From assembly GCA_050305515.1 (NCBI GenBank), contig JBNLFL010000036.1, positions 11,930-75,929 of the forward strand: 64,000 bases of DNA, written 5' to 3'. The translations under genes were made by a program, and so were the position numbers. This DNA comes from JAFGUB01 sp050305515. Its GTDB lineage: Bacteria > Campylobacterota > Campylobacteria > Campylobacterales > Sulfurimonadaceae. Each line of letters opens with the position of its first letter. The stretch's first letter is position 1. Below the pieces are notes generated by a model, which made no database searches, was not told the DNA's origin, and saw nothing but the letters and a program-made list of their open reading frames with translations. This document shows positions 24,067 through 32,150 of the stretch, one piece after another.

Positions 24067-25413
24067 ATGGCTAAGAAAAAATCCCTCTTCGAGTGTCAGC
24101 ACTGCGGTTTTACCACGCCCAAATGGATGGGCAAATGTACCAACTGCGGGGCATGGGACTCCTTTCTTGAACTGAACGAACAGCAGCAGGAGGTCATCAA
24201 ACTGACTTCCGCTGCTACGACCAGCAGTGCGAAAGCACAAAGCATCACCGAGATCACCGAAACCGAAGTCGAGCGTTTCAGCAGCAACGACATTGAACTC
24301 GATATGGTTCTCGGCGGCGGTGTTGTTCCGGGTTCTCTGACACTCATCGGCGGAAGTCCCGGTGTCGGAAAGTCCACATTGCTTCTTAAAGTCGGGGCCA
24401 ATATTGCCCGTTCCGGAAAAAACGTCCTCTATGTCACCGGAGAAGAGAGCGAAGGACAGGTCAAACTCCGGGCCAACCGTCTGGATGCCAATGAGCCGCA
24501 GCTTTACCTGCTGAGCGAAATCCGTCTCGAACAGGTACTTCTTGAACTGCAAAGCCGCAGTTATGAATTCATCATCATCGATTCCATCCAGACGCTTTAC
24601 TCCGAGACCATCGCATCGGCGCCCGGTTCCGTAACACAGGTACGCCAGATCACATTTGATCTGATGCGCATTGCCAAAGACCGGAAAATTGCCATTTTCA
24701 TTATCGGCCATATTACCAAAGAGGGCTCCATTGCGGGACCGCGCGTTCTGGAACACATGGTGGATACCGTACTCTATTTTGAAGGCGACAGTTCACAGGA
24801 ACTGCGCATACTGAGAGGGTTCAAAAACCGTTTCGGGCCTACAAGTGAAATCGGTGTGTTTGAGATGCAAAGCGGTGGTCTGGTCTCTGCCAAAAACATC
24901 TCTTCGCGTTTTTTCAACCGGAATAAAAGCCAAAGCGGCTCGGCACTGACGGTTATCATGGAGGGATCGCGCCCGCTGATTCTTGAAGTACAGGCACTTG
25001 TGAGCGACTCCCATGCGCCCAATCCGAAACGTCAGGCCACCGGATTCGACAATAACCGTCTTAACATGCTTCTGGCCCTGCTTGAACGTAAGCTTGAGAT
25101 CCCGCTCAACAGCTATGACGTCTTTATCAACATCGCCGGAGGCATCAAAATTACGGAGACGTCAGCAGATCTCGCCATTCTTGCGGCCATCATCAGCAGC
25201 TTTCGCAACCGTAGTATTTCAAAAGAGACGGTCTTTATCGGCGAGGTCTCGCTGGTGGGAGATATCCGGGAAGTTTACGGGCTCGATGTTCGCCTTAAAG
25301 AGGCGCACCTGCAACAAATCACCAAGGCACTCGTTGCCAAAAAACCGAGTGAAGCCCAGAAACTTAAATGTTACGAGATTGATGAAGTCAGCAAGCTTCT
25401 CGAATGGTTTTAA
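24067..25413 (+). CDS. radA: DNA repair protein RadA
   Basis: 448 residues. The N-terminal C4 zinc motif (CQHCGFTTPKWMGKCTNCG, about 9-27) is followed by the RecA-like ATPase with Walker A GGSPGVGKSTLL (about 95-106), Walker B FIIIDSIQT, the RadA signature KNRFGPTSEIG (about 250-260) and a Lon-like C-terminal domain with DVFINIAGGIKITETSADLA. It processes recombination intermediates and promotes branch migration. It starts 50 bases after ftsY with no promoter-like sequence between, so cotranscription is likely. Confidence 0.96.
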   Translation: MAKKKSLFECQHCGFTTPKWMGKCTNCGAWDSFLELNEQQQEVIKLTSAATTSSAKAQSITEITETEVERFSSNDIELDMVLGGGVVPGSLTLIGGSPGVGKSTLLLKVGANIARSGKNVLYVTGEESEGQVKLRANRLDANEPQLYLLSEIRLEQVLLELQSRSYEFIIIDSIQTLYSETIASAPGSVTQVRQITFDLMRIAKDRKIAIFIIGHITKEGSIAGPRVLEHMVDTVLYFEGDSSQELRILRGFKNRFGPTSEIGVFEMQSGGLVSAKNISSRFFNRNKSQSGSALTVIMEGSRPLILEVQALVSDSHAPNPKRQATGFDNNRLNMLLALLERKLEIPLNSYDVFINIAGGIKITETSADLAILAAIISSFRNRSISKETVFIGEVSLVGDIREVYGLDVRLKEAHLQQITKALVAKKPSEAQKLKCYEIDEVSKLLEWF

Positions 25414-25436
25414 CAAAACTTTACGCCGAGAAAATG

Positions 25437-25442
25437 TATAAT
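25437..25442 (+). promoter_or_regulatory. -10 box for the 90-residue gene and carbonic anhydrase
   Basis: TATAAT with an upstream TG (ATGTATAAT), 33 bases before the ATG at 25475. Confidence 0.6.
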
Positions 25443-25474
25443 CAACACTAGTATTTCCACATAAGAGAAGATCC

Positions 25475-25747
25475 ATGAAGCACTGTAGCATTGACGCCGT
25501 CTATCACGGAGAAGAGCGTTACTCGAAACTCTCTCTTTCCTACGGCAACGAAGAAGAGCGTCAGGATATTGAAAACGCTATTGCCGAAGCCACCAAAGGT
25601 TTCAAACTGGAACCCCAGATCTATACCAGTGAAATTTCTCATGGACGCCACGTCATCGTTATTGAGTTTCATGACGACTACGACCGTGAAGCAGGTGCTA
25701 TTTTTGACAAAATGCTCGAGATGCTCGACATTGAGTGCTGCGAATAG
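25475..25747 (+). CDS. Small conserved-looking protein of unknown function
   Basis: 90 residues, no signal peptide or membrane segment. An alpha/beta pattern is apparent: an opening strand with YHGEERYSKLSLSY, a helix NEEERQDIENAIAEATKGF (about 25-43), strands QIYTSEISHGRHVIVIEFHDD, and a closing helix ending in ECCE. The paired C-terminal Cys could bind a metal. It has a GAGAAGATCC leader and lies 2 bases upstream of the carbonic anhydrase start, so the two form an operon. I do not recognise the family. Confidence 0.7.
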   Translation: MKHCSIDAVYHGEERYSKLSLSYGNEEERQDIENAIAEATKGFKLEPQIYTSEISHGRHVIVIEFHDDYDREAGAIFDKMLEMLDIECCE

Positions 25748-25749
25748 CC

Positions 25750-26385
25750 ATGAACACCTTTGCCGAAGGCAATGAACTTTTTCAGCGCACCTATTTCAAA
25801 AAACACGAAGAAGAACTTCTCAATCTGGTCGAAAACGGGCAGAATCCCAAAGCACTTTTCATAGGCTGTTCCGACTCCCGTGTCATACCCGACCTGATGA
25901 TTCAGACCAAACCGGGTGATCTTTTTGTTGTACGCAATGTCGGTAATTTTGTTGCACCCTACAAACCGGATGAAGATTATCATGCGACTGCTTCTGCGAT
26001 TGAATATGCAGTCATCATTCTGAATGTATCGGAGATCATCATTTGCGGACATACGCACTGCGGAGCCATTGAATCTCTTTACAAGCCGCTTGACGGCAAT
26101 CAGCATGTCCACATCAAAAAATGGCTGGAGCTGGGAGAACGTGCCAAAAGTCTTGCGGTACTCAGTCATGGCAAAGACGCCGACCACGAGCTTCTGCTTC
26201 GGATCACTGAAAAATTTTCAATTATCACCCAGATCGACAATCTGCTTACCTACCCTTATGTCAGGGAACGCGTCGAGAACGGCGAACTGCATATCCACGG
26301 CTGGTATTACAATATCGAAAACGGCAATATCGACTACTACGATCCTGAAAGCTATCTTTTCAAGCCGCTAAGCGAACTGCGCTAG
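25750..26385 (+). CDS. Beta-class carbonic anhydrase
   Basis: Interconverts CO2 and bicarbonate in the cytoplasm, useful to an autotroph or carboxylating organism. 211 residues from the ATG at 25750; the frame opens at 25735. Zinc ligands are seen in FIGCSDSRVIPD (Cys, and the Asp-Arg dyad, about 38-47) and in CGHTHCGAI (His and Cys, about 99-107). VVRNVGNFV is the conserved loop between them. It follows the 90-residue unknown by 2 bases. The 3' end overlaps the convergent unknown gene by 4 bases. Confidence 0.94.
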   Translation: MNTFAEGNELFQRTYFKKHEEELLNLVENGQNPKALFIGCSDSRVIPDLMIQTKPGDLFVVRNVGNFVAPYKPDEDYHATASAIEYAVIILNVSEIIICGHTHCGAIESLYKPLDGNQHVHIKKWLELGERAKSLAVLSHGKDADHELLLRITEKFSIITQIDNLLTYPYVRERVENGELHIHGWYYNIENGNIDYYDPESYLFKPLSELR

Positions 26386-27284
26386 AACCACTCCAGATCA
26401 TCACTCTCTGACAGTACATCCTGCTGCGGTTGGAAAAGCCGCGTCAGAAATTCCAGATTACTTATCAAACTTTTTGAATCTTCTATAACAACACCCTCAG
26501 CCAGCGAAGAACGCCAGTGAGCAAGTTCATCCGCAAGAATCACGATATACTCCTGAATCATGTGACGCTGCTCATCCTGAAGCAGGTTAACATCACATGC
26601 CGCAATGGTCTGTGAACTCAGTAAAAAAGTATCTGAAAGCTTTAGGAAGTGGACATCATTGGAGAGGAGTCGTGCGTATCGATCAAACACCTGGGAGAGT
26701 TTCTCGATAATGCTTTGACTGATCCCTTCACCCGCATCAAAACTCTCCAGCAGCATTCCTTCAAAATCCTGCAAATCATCAAGATCTTCCTGATCAAAAT
26801 GGACTGCCAGAGATGTCACGACATCGTCCGGCATCACGTTTATACGTGGTTCAAACGTGCTTCTATGACAGTGAACATCTAAATTATGCCGGGTTATTTC
26901 ATCTACAATGTAACTGATGTTGCTACTGAATGCATCGTTAATAGCATCAAAAAGTGGATCGAACTGATGATCCCTGATCAATTCACGCAGAAATTCCCTG
27001 CGCAGCGATTCATACAGTTTGGCCATATCACTGTAAGAGACTTTGTCAAAATGAAAAAAAATCATAAAGACTGCCATTATGGGATATTCCCGTTCACTCC
27101 GGTAATCCAGAATTGTTTCACAACTGCATTCAAACATCCGAGTCGCAAAATGAGCTTTAAAAAATCCGGGATGGATATGAAACTTCTGAAGCAGTGACTG
27201 CATCGTTTCAGACGCAAGCCAGCGTGTCATTATCTCCTCTTTATGTTCGCGTACCGTTTTAATGTAGTATGTTGTCAATGCCAT
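26382..27284 (-). CDS. Cytoplasmic helical protein, sensor-like domain, function unknown
   Basis: 300 residues, no membrane segment, predicted almost all helical. Residues about 10-135 resemble in pattern the N-terminal region of the histidine kinase encoded at 56915-59329: a Phe-Phe/Tyr-Phe pair before a helix, YPIM or CPVM, a helix ending LRR or FKR, and similar spacing. The C-terminal half (about 150-300) is another helical region with DEQRHMIQEYIVILADELAHW. No catalytic motif is seen. It starts 3 bases after the MlaE permease stop and is probably cotranscribed. A signalling or stress-sensing role is only a guess. Confidence 0.6.
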   Translation of the reverse strand: MALTTYYIKTVREHKEEIMTRWLASETMQSLLQKFHIHPGFFKAHFATRMFECSCETILDYRSEREYPIMAVFMIFFHFDKVSYSDMAKLYESLRREFLRELIRDHQFDPLFDAINDAFSSNISYIVDEITRHNLDVHCHRSTFEPRINVMPDDVVTSLAVHFDQEDLDDLQDFEGMLLESFDAGEGISQSIIEKLSQVFDRYARLLSNDVHFLKLSDTFLLSSQTIAACDVNLLQDEQRHMIQEYIVILADELAHWRSSLAEGVVIEDSKSLISNLEFLTRLFQPQQDVLSESDDLEWF

Positions 27285-27286
27285 GT

Positions 27287-28081
27287 TTACCAGCCGATAT
27301 ACAAAAAGAGTGCCGAAAGGAAGTAGTTGGCAATGAAAATGGCAACAGCCGAATAGACCACAGCCATAATGGTCGATTCACCCACGCCGCGCGCGCCTCC
27401 GCTCGTATGATAGCCAACATAACTGCCGATAGAACTGACAATGAAACCAAATACACCTGCTTTGATAATTCCGCTGCCGATGTCCGAAAACGTACCCAGA
27501 CGCAAAATAGTTTCCTGATACGAGATCGGGTTAATTCCAAGCACACTGCTAGAAACCGTATAGGCACTGCTGATAGCGATGAAATCAAACCAGAGTACCA
27601 ACAGCGGAAGGGAAATGGTCGTGGCAATAATTCGCGGTACAATCAGGTAACTTTTAGAATCAACGCCCAGAATATCGATCGCATCGATCTGTTCCGTCAC
27701 CCGCATGGTGCCCAGCTCTGCCGCCATGGCGGAGATGGAGCGCGAAATCAGCATCAAGGAGGCGAAAACCGGTCCAAGCTCTTTGGTGATCGAGACAAAA
27801 ATGGTATATCCCATGAATGTTTCGACGCCGAACTCATGAAATCCGTTGTAAAGCTGAATCGCTTCGACCATTCCCGTAAAGAGTGCGGTCAGCGTCACAA
27901 CGCCCGTCGAACCGAATCCGATCGTTTCGATCTGGATCAGCAGCAGCTGCATACGCCGATAAAAATAGGGCAAACGGATCCAGATCATCCCCTGAAAAAG
28001 CAGAAACGTTCCGAATCGCTCTATCATTCGATAGAGTTTTAAAAACGGCGATCCGACATTTGCGAGAAGCGATTCGATCAT
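27287..28081 (-). CDS. mlaE: MlaE-family ABC transporter permease
   Basis: 264 residues from the ATG at 28081 (GGTGG leader); the frame extends to 28129. Five or six transmembrane helices and the MlaE signatures are visible: GPVFASLMLISRSISAMAAELGTMRVTEQIDA in shorter blocks (AAELGTMRVTEQIDA, about 136-150) and GYHTSGGARGVGEST near the C-terminus. MlaE with MlaF, MlaD and MlaB moves phospholipids between inner and outer membranes. None of the partner genes is adjacent here; the gene downstream is an unknown helical protein. Confidence 0.9.
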   Translation of the reverse strand: MIESLLANVGSPFLKLYRMIERFGTFLLFQGMIWIRLPYFYRRMQLLLIQIETIGFGSTGVVTLTALFTGMVEAIQLYNGFHEFGVETFMGYTIFVSITKELGPVFASLMLISRSISAMAAELGTMRVTEQIDAIDILGVDSKSYLIVPRIIATTISLPLLVLWFDFIAISSAYTVSSSVLGINPISYQETILRLGTFSDIGSGIIKAGVFGFIVSSIGSYVGYHTSGGARGVGESTIMAVVYSAVAIFIANYFLSALFLYIGW

Positions 28082-28169
28082 CTTGTTTCCACCCCTTGTT
28101 TGGACACTATTGTAGCCAAAGGGCGGCATTAACTCTCTGAATTGCAGGCTGACTTTATATTTTTCTTGC

Positions 28170-28175
28170 TATACT
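28170..28175 (+). promoter_or_regulatory. -10 box for fliL-acpS
   Basis: TATACT in GCTATACTTT, 36 bases before the ATG at 28211. Confidence 0.55.
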
Positions 28176-28210
28176 TTAGCCCATATTACAACACCTTCAA
28201 GGAGCTGTCC

Positions 28211-28774
28211 ATGGCAGAAGAAGCGACAGAGCAAGAGACAAACGAAGAACAAAAAGGGAAAAAGTCGAGTTCTCTGGTTCTGATTATCATCATTGTGGTG
28301 CTAATTCTCGTCATTCTCGTAGGTGCTGTTGCCGCCATCTTGATGATGGGAGGCGAAGATGAAGAAGCAGCGCAGCAGAACACTCCGGCTCCAAAAGAAC
28401 GCAAAATAACTTCAAGTACGAGCGAACAGATGCCTGAAGGATCAACGCGCAGAAATGCCGCACTTTCAGAAATCGGGCCCATGTTCCCGCTTGATACCTT
28501 CACCGTGAATCTCCTCTCCGAGAGCGGACGGCGCTATCTAAAAGTCCAGATGAATCTTGAACTCAGTGGCGAAGAACTTGGCGTCGAACTCGACACCAAA
28601 AAAGCGGTCATCCGCGATATCATCATTCGCCTGCTCTCCTCCAAATCGCTTGAAGAAATTTCTACCTCCAAAGGGAAGGAAAAACTCAAAGACCAGATTG
28701 TCGACCAGCTCAACATGCGTCTTAAAGACGGCAGCATCAACAACGTTTTCTTTACTGAATTTGTTGTGCAATGA
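28211..28774 (+). CDS. fliL: Flagellar basal body-associated protein FliL
   Basis: 187 residues from the ATG at 28211 (AAGGAG site). A short acidic N-tail (about 1-20), one transmembrane helix (about 25-48, Ile/Val-rich), and a periplasmic stomatin-like domain with MFPLDTFTVNLLSE (about 97-110), YLKVQMNLEL and LKDQIVDQLNMRLKDGSINNVFFTEFVVQ in shorter blocks (NVFFTEFVVQ at the end). FliL stabilises stators around the flagellar motor. No other flagellar structural gene is nearby. It overlaps acpS by 4 bases (ATGA). Confidence 0.92.
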   Translation: MAEEATEQETNEEQKGKKSSSLVLIIIIVVLILVILVGAVAAILMMGGEDEEAAQQNTPAPKERKITSSTSEQMPEGSTRRNAALSEIGPMFPLDTFTVNLLSESGRRYLKVQMNLELSGEELGVELDTKKAVIRDIIIRLLSSKSLEEISTSKGKEKLKDQIVDQLNMRLKDGSINNVFFTEFVVQ

Positions 28775-29130
28775 TCGGTATTGATCTGGTAAAGATCCGC
28801 CGTATCGAAGCGTTCATGGAGCGCTTTGGCGACAGAGCCCTTGTACGTTTTTTAAACAATGACGAAATTGCACTTGTCAAGAGGGCATCTACCGCGGCAG
28901 GTTTCTGGGCTGCCAAGGAAGCCTGTTCCAAGGCACTCGGATGCGGCATCAGTTCCGAATGCGGTTTTATGGACATCCGCATCAGCAAAGACAGCCGGGG
29001 AAAACCGTTACTATCGCTGAGTGATACCGTCAGAGAGCGCTTCAATGTCCGTTCGCTCTCGCTTTCCATTACCCATGACGGTGACTATGCCATTGCCGTC
29101 GTGGCACTCGAACTCAATCCAGCACAATAA
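28771..29130 (+). CDS. acpS: Holo-[acyl-carrier-protein] synthase
   Basis: Transfers 4'-phosphopantetheine from CoA to the ACP serine. 119 residues. The two metal-binding motifs are present: GIDLVKIRRIEAF (Asp 5, about 3-15) and FWAAKEACSKALG (Glu about 51). ITHDGDYAIAVVAL closes the fold. Translation is coupled to fliL through an ATGA overlap. The 3' end overlaps the convergent REC-REC-GGDEF gene by 17 bases. Confidence 0.94.
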   Translation: MIGIDLVKIRRIEAFMERFGDRALVRFLNNDEIALVKRASTAAGFWAAKEACSKALGCGISSECGFMDIRISKDSRGKPLLSLSDTVRERFNVRSLSLSITHDGDYAIAVVALELNPAQ

Positions 29131-30373
29131 TCTGGTTGCGACCGCTCTCTTTTGCTCTATAGAGTGCCCGGTCCGCGTCATCAATCATTCTTTCAAAACT
29201 CTTGTTATGGTCCGTACTCATCCCAATGGAGACACTGACTCCGAAAGTGATATTGCCGTAAACGGTTTTACGCTGCAGAATTTTCTGGCGCAGTTTTTCC
29301 AGGAAATTGAAGGCAGCTTCGCCTTCGGTGCCATGCAGCACCAAAATAAACTCTTCTCCGCCGTAACGTGCCAGAATATCACTTTCACGAATTGATTCAT
29401 CTAACACCTGAGCCACACTTTTAAGTGCCATATCCCCTGCCGTATGGCCATAACGGTCATTCACCTTCTTAAAATGATCGACATCAATCATTGCCAGTGT
29501 CAGGGGCTGACCGGAACGTTTTGCCTGAGTGAAAGCCTTTGGACCCACTTCATCGAAATAACGACGATTGCCAAGTCCGGTCAAAAAGTCGACTGAAGCT
29601 GAATTGATCGCTTTTTTCACCAGATCGCTCATCTGAATGTTCTTGATTATGCGCATGACCAGCTCTTCCTGTTTAACAGGCTTGTAAAGAAAATCATTTG
29701 CTCCGCTTTTGAGCATATCAATTGTCGTATGATCGTCCTTATTGGAAGAAACACCGATAATGACCAGATCGTCGTAGCCGTGCTCACGGATTTCACGAAT
29801 CATCACATCTCCGTTCATACCCGGCATATTATAATCGGTCACCATCAGCGTAATATCCGGCTGTTCTTCAAGAATCTGCAACGCTTCAAGCGGATGTGTC
29901 GCTATAAAGATGCGCATTTGAAAGCGTTTTAATATCATCTCCATCTGATTACGCGCTGTCGACGAATCATCAACGATCAGAATACTCCGATGCCGGTTGG
30001 TATGGAAAAATTCAACCAGCTGCACAATATATCCCAAACTCCAGCTTGAATCTTTACGGACGTAATCGACAATATTGAACTGTAGAAGTTCTTGACGGTC
30101 GAAGGCTTTGCTTTTAGCCGTATACACTACGATCGGAATATGATACGATGATACCAGTGCCACAATATCGGTGTCACTGCGGTCCAGCAGTGAAAGATCT
30201 ACAATCGCCAGAAAAAAGCGTTCCGATTCTTCTTTCAGACGCTTCTGCGTCGCATGATAGGTCATTAGCAACTCAACGTCACAGCTTAAATGCATCGAGA
30301 CTTTTTCAAGAAGATAATTGGAAATGAGCGGATCGTCTTCAATCAGAAGCAGTTTTGACTTCACGCCGTTCAT
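29114..30373 (-). CDS. Response regulator diguanylate cyclase, REC-REC-GGDEF
   Basis: 419 residues. REC1 (about 6-120) has the acidic pair IEDD and Asp in AIVDLSLLDRSD. REC2 (about 130-250) has VDDSS, phospho-acceptor Asp in MVTDYNMPGMNG and Lys in FLYKPVKQ. The GGDEF domain (about 258-417) carries the active-site variant YGGEEF, with DVDHFKKVNDRYGHTAGD and a closing ALYRAKESGRNQ, so it is likely an active c-di-GMP synthase. A cognate kinase is not obvious. It is the last gene of a long overlapping minus-strand run and overlaps thiS by 4 bases. Confidence 0.92.
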   Translation of the reverse strand: MNGVKSKLLLIEDDPLISNYLLEKVSMHLSCDVELLMTYHATQKRLKEESERFFLAIVDLSLLDRSDTDIVALVSSYHIPIVVYTAKSKAFDRQELLQFNIVDYVRKDSSWSLGYIVQLVEFFHTNRHRSILIVDDSSTARNQMEMILKRFQMRIFIATHPLEALQILEEQPDITLMVTDYNMPGMNGDVMIREIREHGYDDLVIIGVSSNKDDHTTIDMLKSGANDFLYKPVKQEELVMRIIKNIQMSDLVKKAINSASVDFLTGLGNRRYFDEVGPKAFTQAKRSGQPLTLAMIDVDHFKKVNDRYGHTAGDMALKSVAQVLDESIRESDILARYGGEEFILVLHGTEGEAAFNFLEKLRQKILQRKTVYGNITFGVSVSIGMSTDHNKSFERMIDDADRALYRAKESGRNQIIVLD

Positions 30374-30570
30374 CCTCCCCCTACAAAATCAAGCAGTTCG
30401 ACAGTGTCGTCCCCATCAAGCCGATGGACGTTCCACTGATCCTGCTTGACAATGTTCATATTGACAGCCGCAGCCATTACCTTACCTTCAAGTCCCAGCT
30501 GTACGATCAATCCTTCCAGTGTCGTATCATCATTACATGTAATGTTTTCTCCGTTGACTTTTAGCGTCAC
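30370..30570 (-). CDS. thiS: Sulfur carrier protein ThiS
   Basis: 66 residues with the ubiquitin-like fold and a C-terminal Gly-Gly(-Gly) that would be adenylated and thiocarboxylated for thiazole synthesis. LKVNGENI at the start and DDTVELLDFVGGG at the end are characteristic. It overlaps the ankyrin gene upstream and the REC-REC-GGDEF gene downstream, each by 4 bases. No thiG, thiF or thiH is in the window. An exact palindrome copy encodes TCN at about residues 11-13. Confidence 0.88.
   Translation of the reverse strand: MTLKVNGENITCNDDTTLEGLIVQLGLEGKVMAAAVNMNIVKQDQWNVHRLDGDDTVELLDFVGGG
30533..30542. repeat. TTACATGTAA palindrome, copy 9
   Basis: Exact copy near the 5' end of thiS, read as Thr-Cys-Asn. 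Confidence 0.9.
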
Positions 30571-31106
30571 TTCTTACTCCTCATATAGATGTCAAGCATC
30601 TTCGCCGCAGCACCGTTTTTGCTCTCTATTGCGAAATCGAACGGGGTATAACCGCCTTCATTTTTCACAAAAGGATCGGCACCGACTTTCAGCAAAAACT
30701 CCAAAATGGGAACATTACCGTTAAAAGCAGCCTGATGCAGTGGCGTAATGGTATCATCGTTGGCTAAATTCAGATCGGCACCGCTGAGCACAACAAATTT
30801 TACTAAGTCAAGATTTTTCTTTTTTACCGCCAGAATCAGTGGCGTATTGCCATGATTGTCCTGCGCATCAATATCGGCACCGGCATCAAGAAGTATTTTT
30901 GCCATTACAAGATCACGTTTTTTAATGGCGATATGAAGCGGTGTCAATCCGGCTTTGGTGCGCACATCGACATCGCTTCCTTCAGAGAGCAGCTTTTTCG
31001 TACCGTTGATATCTTCATAATAGACACTTTCGTGCAGCGGCATTCTTCCGTCAACCGAATCGGCATTCAGGAGCCATGGAAGGAGAAACAAAATCAGTAT
31101 TTTCAT
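30567..31106 (-). CDS. Secreted ankyrin-repeat protein
   Basis: 179 residues. A signal peptide (about 1-15, LILFLLPWLLNADS) is followed by four to five ankyrin repeats, each with the TPLHxA or TPLxxA pattern: GLTPLHIAIKKRDLVMAKIL (about 53-72), GNTPLILAVKKKNLDLVKFV and ITPLHQAAFNGNVPILEFL. Periplasmic ankyrin proteins mediate protein contacts; in some bacteria they sit beside catalase or peroxidase genes, which is not the case here. It overlaps thiS by 4 bases. Confidence 0.88.
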   Translation of the reverse strand: MKILILFLLPWLLNADSVDGRMPLHESVYYEDINGTKKLLSEGSDVDVRTKAGLTPLHIAIKKRDLVMAKILLDAGADIDAQDNHGNTPLILAVKKKNLDLVKFVVLSGADLNLANDDTITPLHQAAFNGNVPILEFLLKVGADPFVKNEGGYTPFDFAIESKNGAAAKMLDIYMRSKK

Positions 31107-31160
31107 ATCAATATCTTACCATTTTACATTCACAGATCCCGTGGCAGCGATTTTCAGTCA

Positions 31161-32150
31161 CTATTGACCACGTATCCGTATCATTTTAAAACGTTCTCCG
31201 AGAAGCTCCGGAAGAATCAGCGGTTTGACCTTGTCAAGCTCCTGAAGATAGCTCTTTTCATCGACATGGGCGCGCAGCATTTCGAGCAGCTCCAGAATCC
31301 CCATATCAATCAGTGCGCTCATCTGCGGACGAAATGCCACCATCACAGCACCCGCAGCTTCAAACGCCTCTTTGACATGGCGGAAGGTCACGTCGTAGGT
31401 GATGTCACTTTTGGCAAAAAGCGCCTGAGTATCCAGTCCCTCTTCAAAGAAGGGATGTACCTGATGTCTGGCATAGATACGCAGCGAGAAGTCACTGCGC
31501 GCTTCCATCTCACCGTAATCAAAACTCATAAATTCAAAGCGTTCCGCCGCGGCACACATGGAAGCCGCGAACGCTTCATAGCCGACGGCAATTTCACCCC
31601 GGTCCTTTTGAAAGTGCGCCGCTTTTTCACGGACCCGGGCATCATCAACGTCAAAATGAACCGCATGCCCTTCGACACGCGCGGTTTTGCCCTTGTAAAA
31701 AAGCTCGCAGGGAAAAGCATCGAAAATCTCGTTGGCAATGAAGAATGCTTCCTTTACATGTAAAGCATCCAGCGATGACCGATGCGACAGACGGATCGCA
31801 TCTCCGAATGCCTCGTGAAAATAGCGGCGCTGCTGCTCCTGCAAAGCTTCAAAACGTTCGATAATCACAAACGAGAGCGTTTCAAGCAGCTGCGGTCTGA
31901 GCGTGTAGATGAATTCAATGATATCCGCCAGCAGATACCCGTGATGTGCCCCGATTTCGCATACCGTGGCGTCCGGTGTCAAAAAGCCTTCGTCAACCAG
32001 CGCAATGATATGTTTGCCTATTGTGCCCCCGAAAAACTTCGAACTGCTCACCGACGTATAAAAATCACCCGCTTTCCCGATCTCGCGGTAGGTCGCATAA
32101 TAGCCCCCGCTGCCGTAGAGCCACTCTGTCATATACGCGCTAAACGTCAC
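31161..32150 (-). CDS. MidA/NDUFAF7-like SAM-dependent methyltransferase
   Basis: 329 residues of the DUF185 family, whose eukaryotic member methylates an arginine of a complex I subunit. Visible features: YMTEWLYGSGGYYA at the start, SKFFGGTIGKHI (about 37-48), the SAM loop VCEIGAHHGYLLADI (about 62-76) and FIANEIFDAFPCE (about 135-147). The bacterial substrate is not known. The start overlaps the tolC-like gene by 11 bases. An exact palindrome copy, symmetrical over 14 bp, encodes LHV. Confidence 0.85.
   Translation of the reverse strand: MTFSAYMTEWLYGSGGYYATYREIGKAGDFYTSVSSSKFFGGTIGKHIIALVDEGFLTPDATVCEIGAHHGYLLADIIEFIYTLRPQLLETLSFVIIERFEALQEQQRRYFHEAFGDAIRLSHRSSLDALHVKEAFFIANEIFDAFPCELFYKGKTARVEGHAVHFDVDDARVREKAAHFQKDRGEIAVGYEAFAASMCAAAERFEFMSFDYGEMEARSDFSLRIYARHQVHPFFEEGLDTQALFAKSDITYDVTFRHVKEAFEAAGAVMVAFRPQMSALIDMGILELLEMLRAHVDEKSYLQELDKVKPLILPELLGERFKMIRIRGQ
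31755..31764. repeat. TTACATGTAA palindrome, copy 10
   Basis: Exact copy in the MidA-like gene, read as Leu-His-Val. Symmetry extends to 14 bp (CTTTACATGTAAAG), as at copy 1. Confidence 0.9.

Noticed and set aside
30852..31763. 303-codon open frame on the plus strand
   Set aside because: Opposite the ankyrin and MidA-like genes, both well supported; no coding signals of its own.
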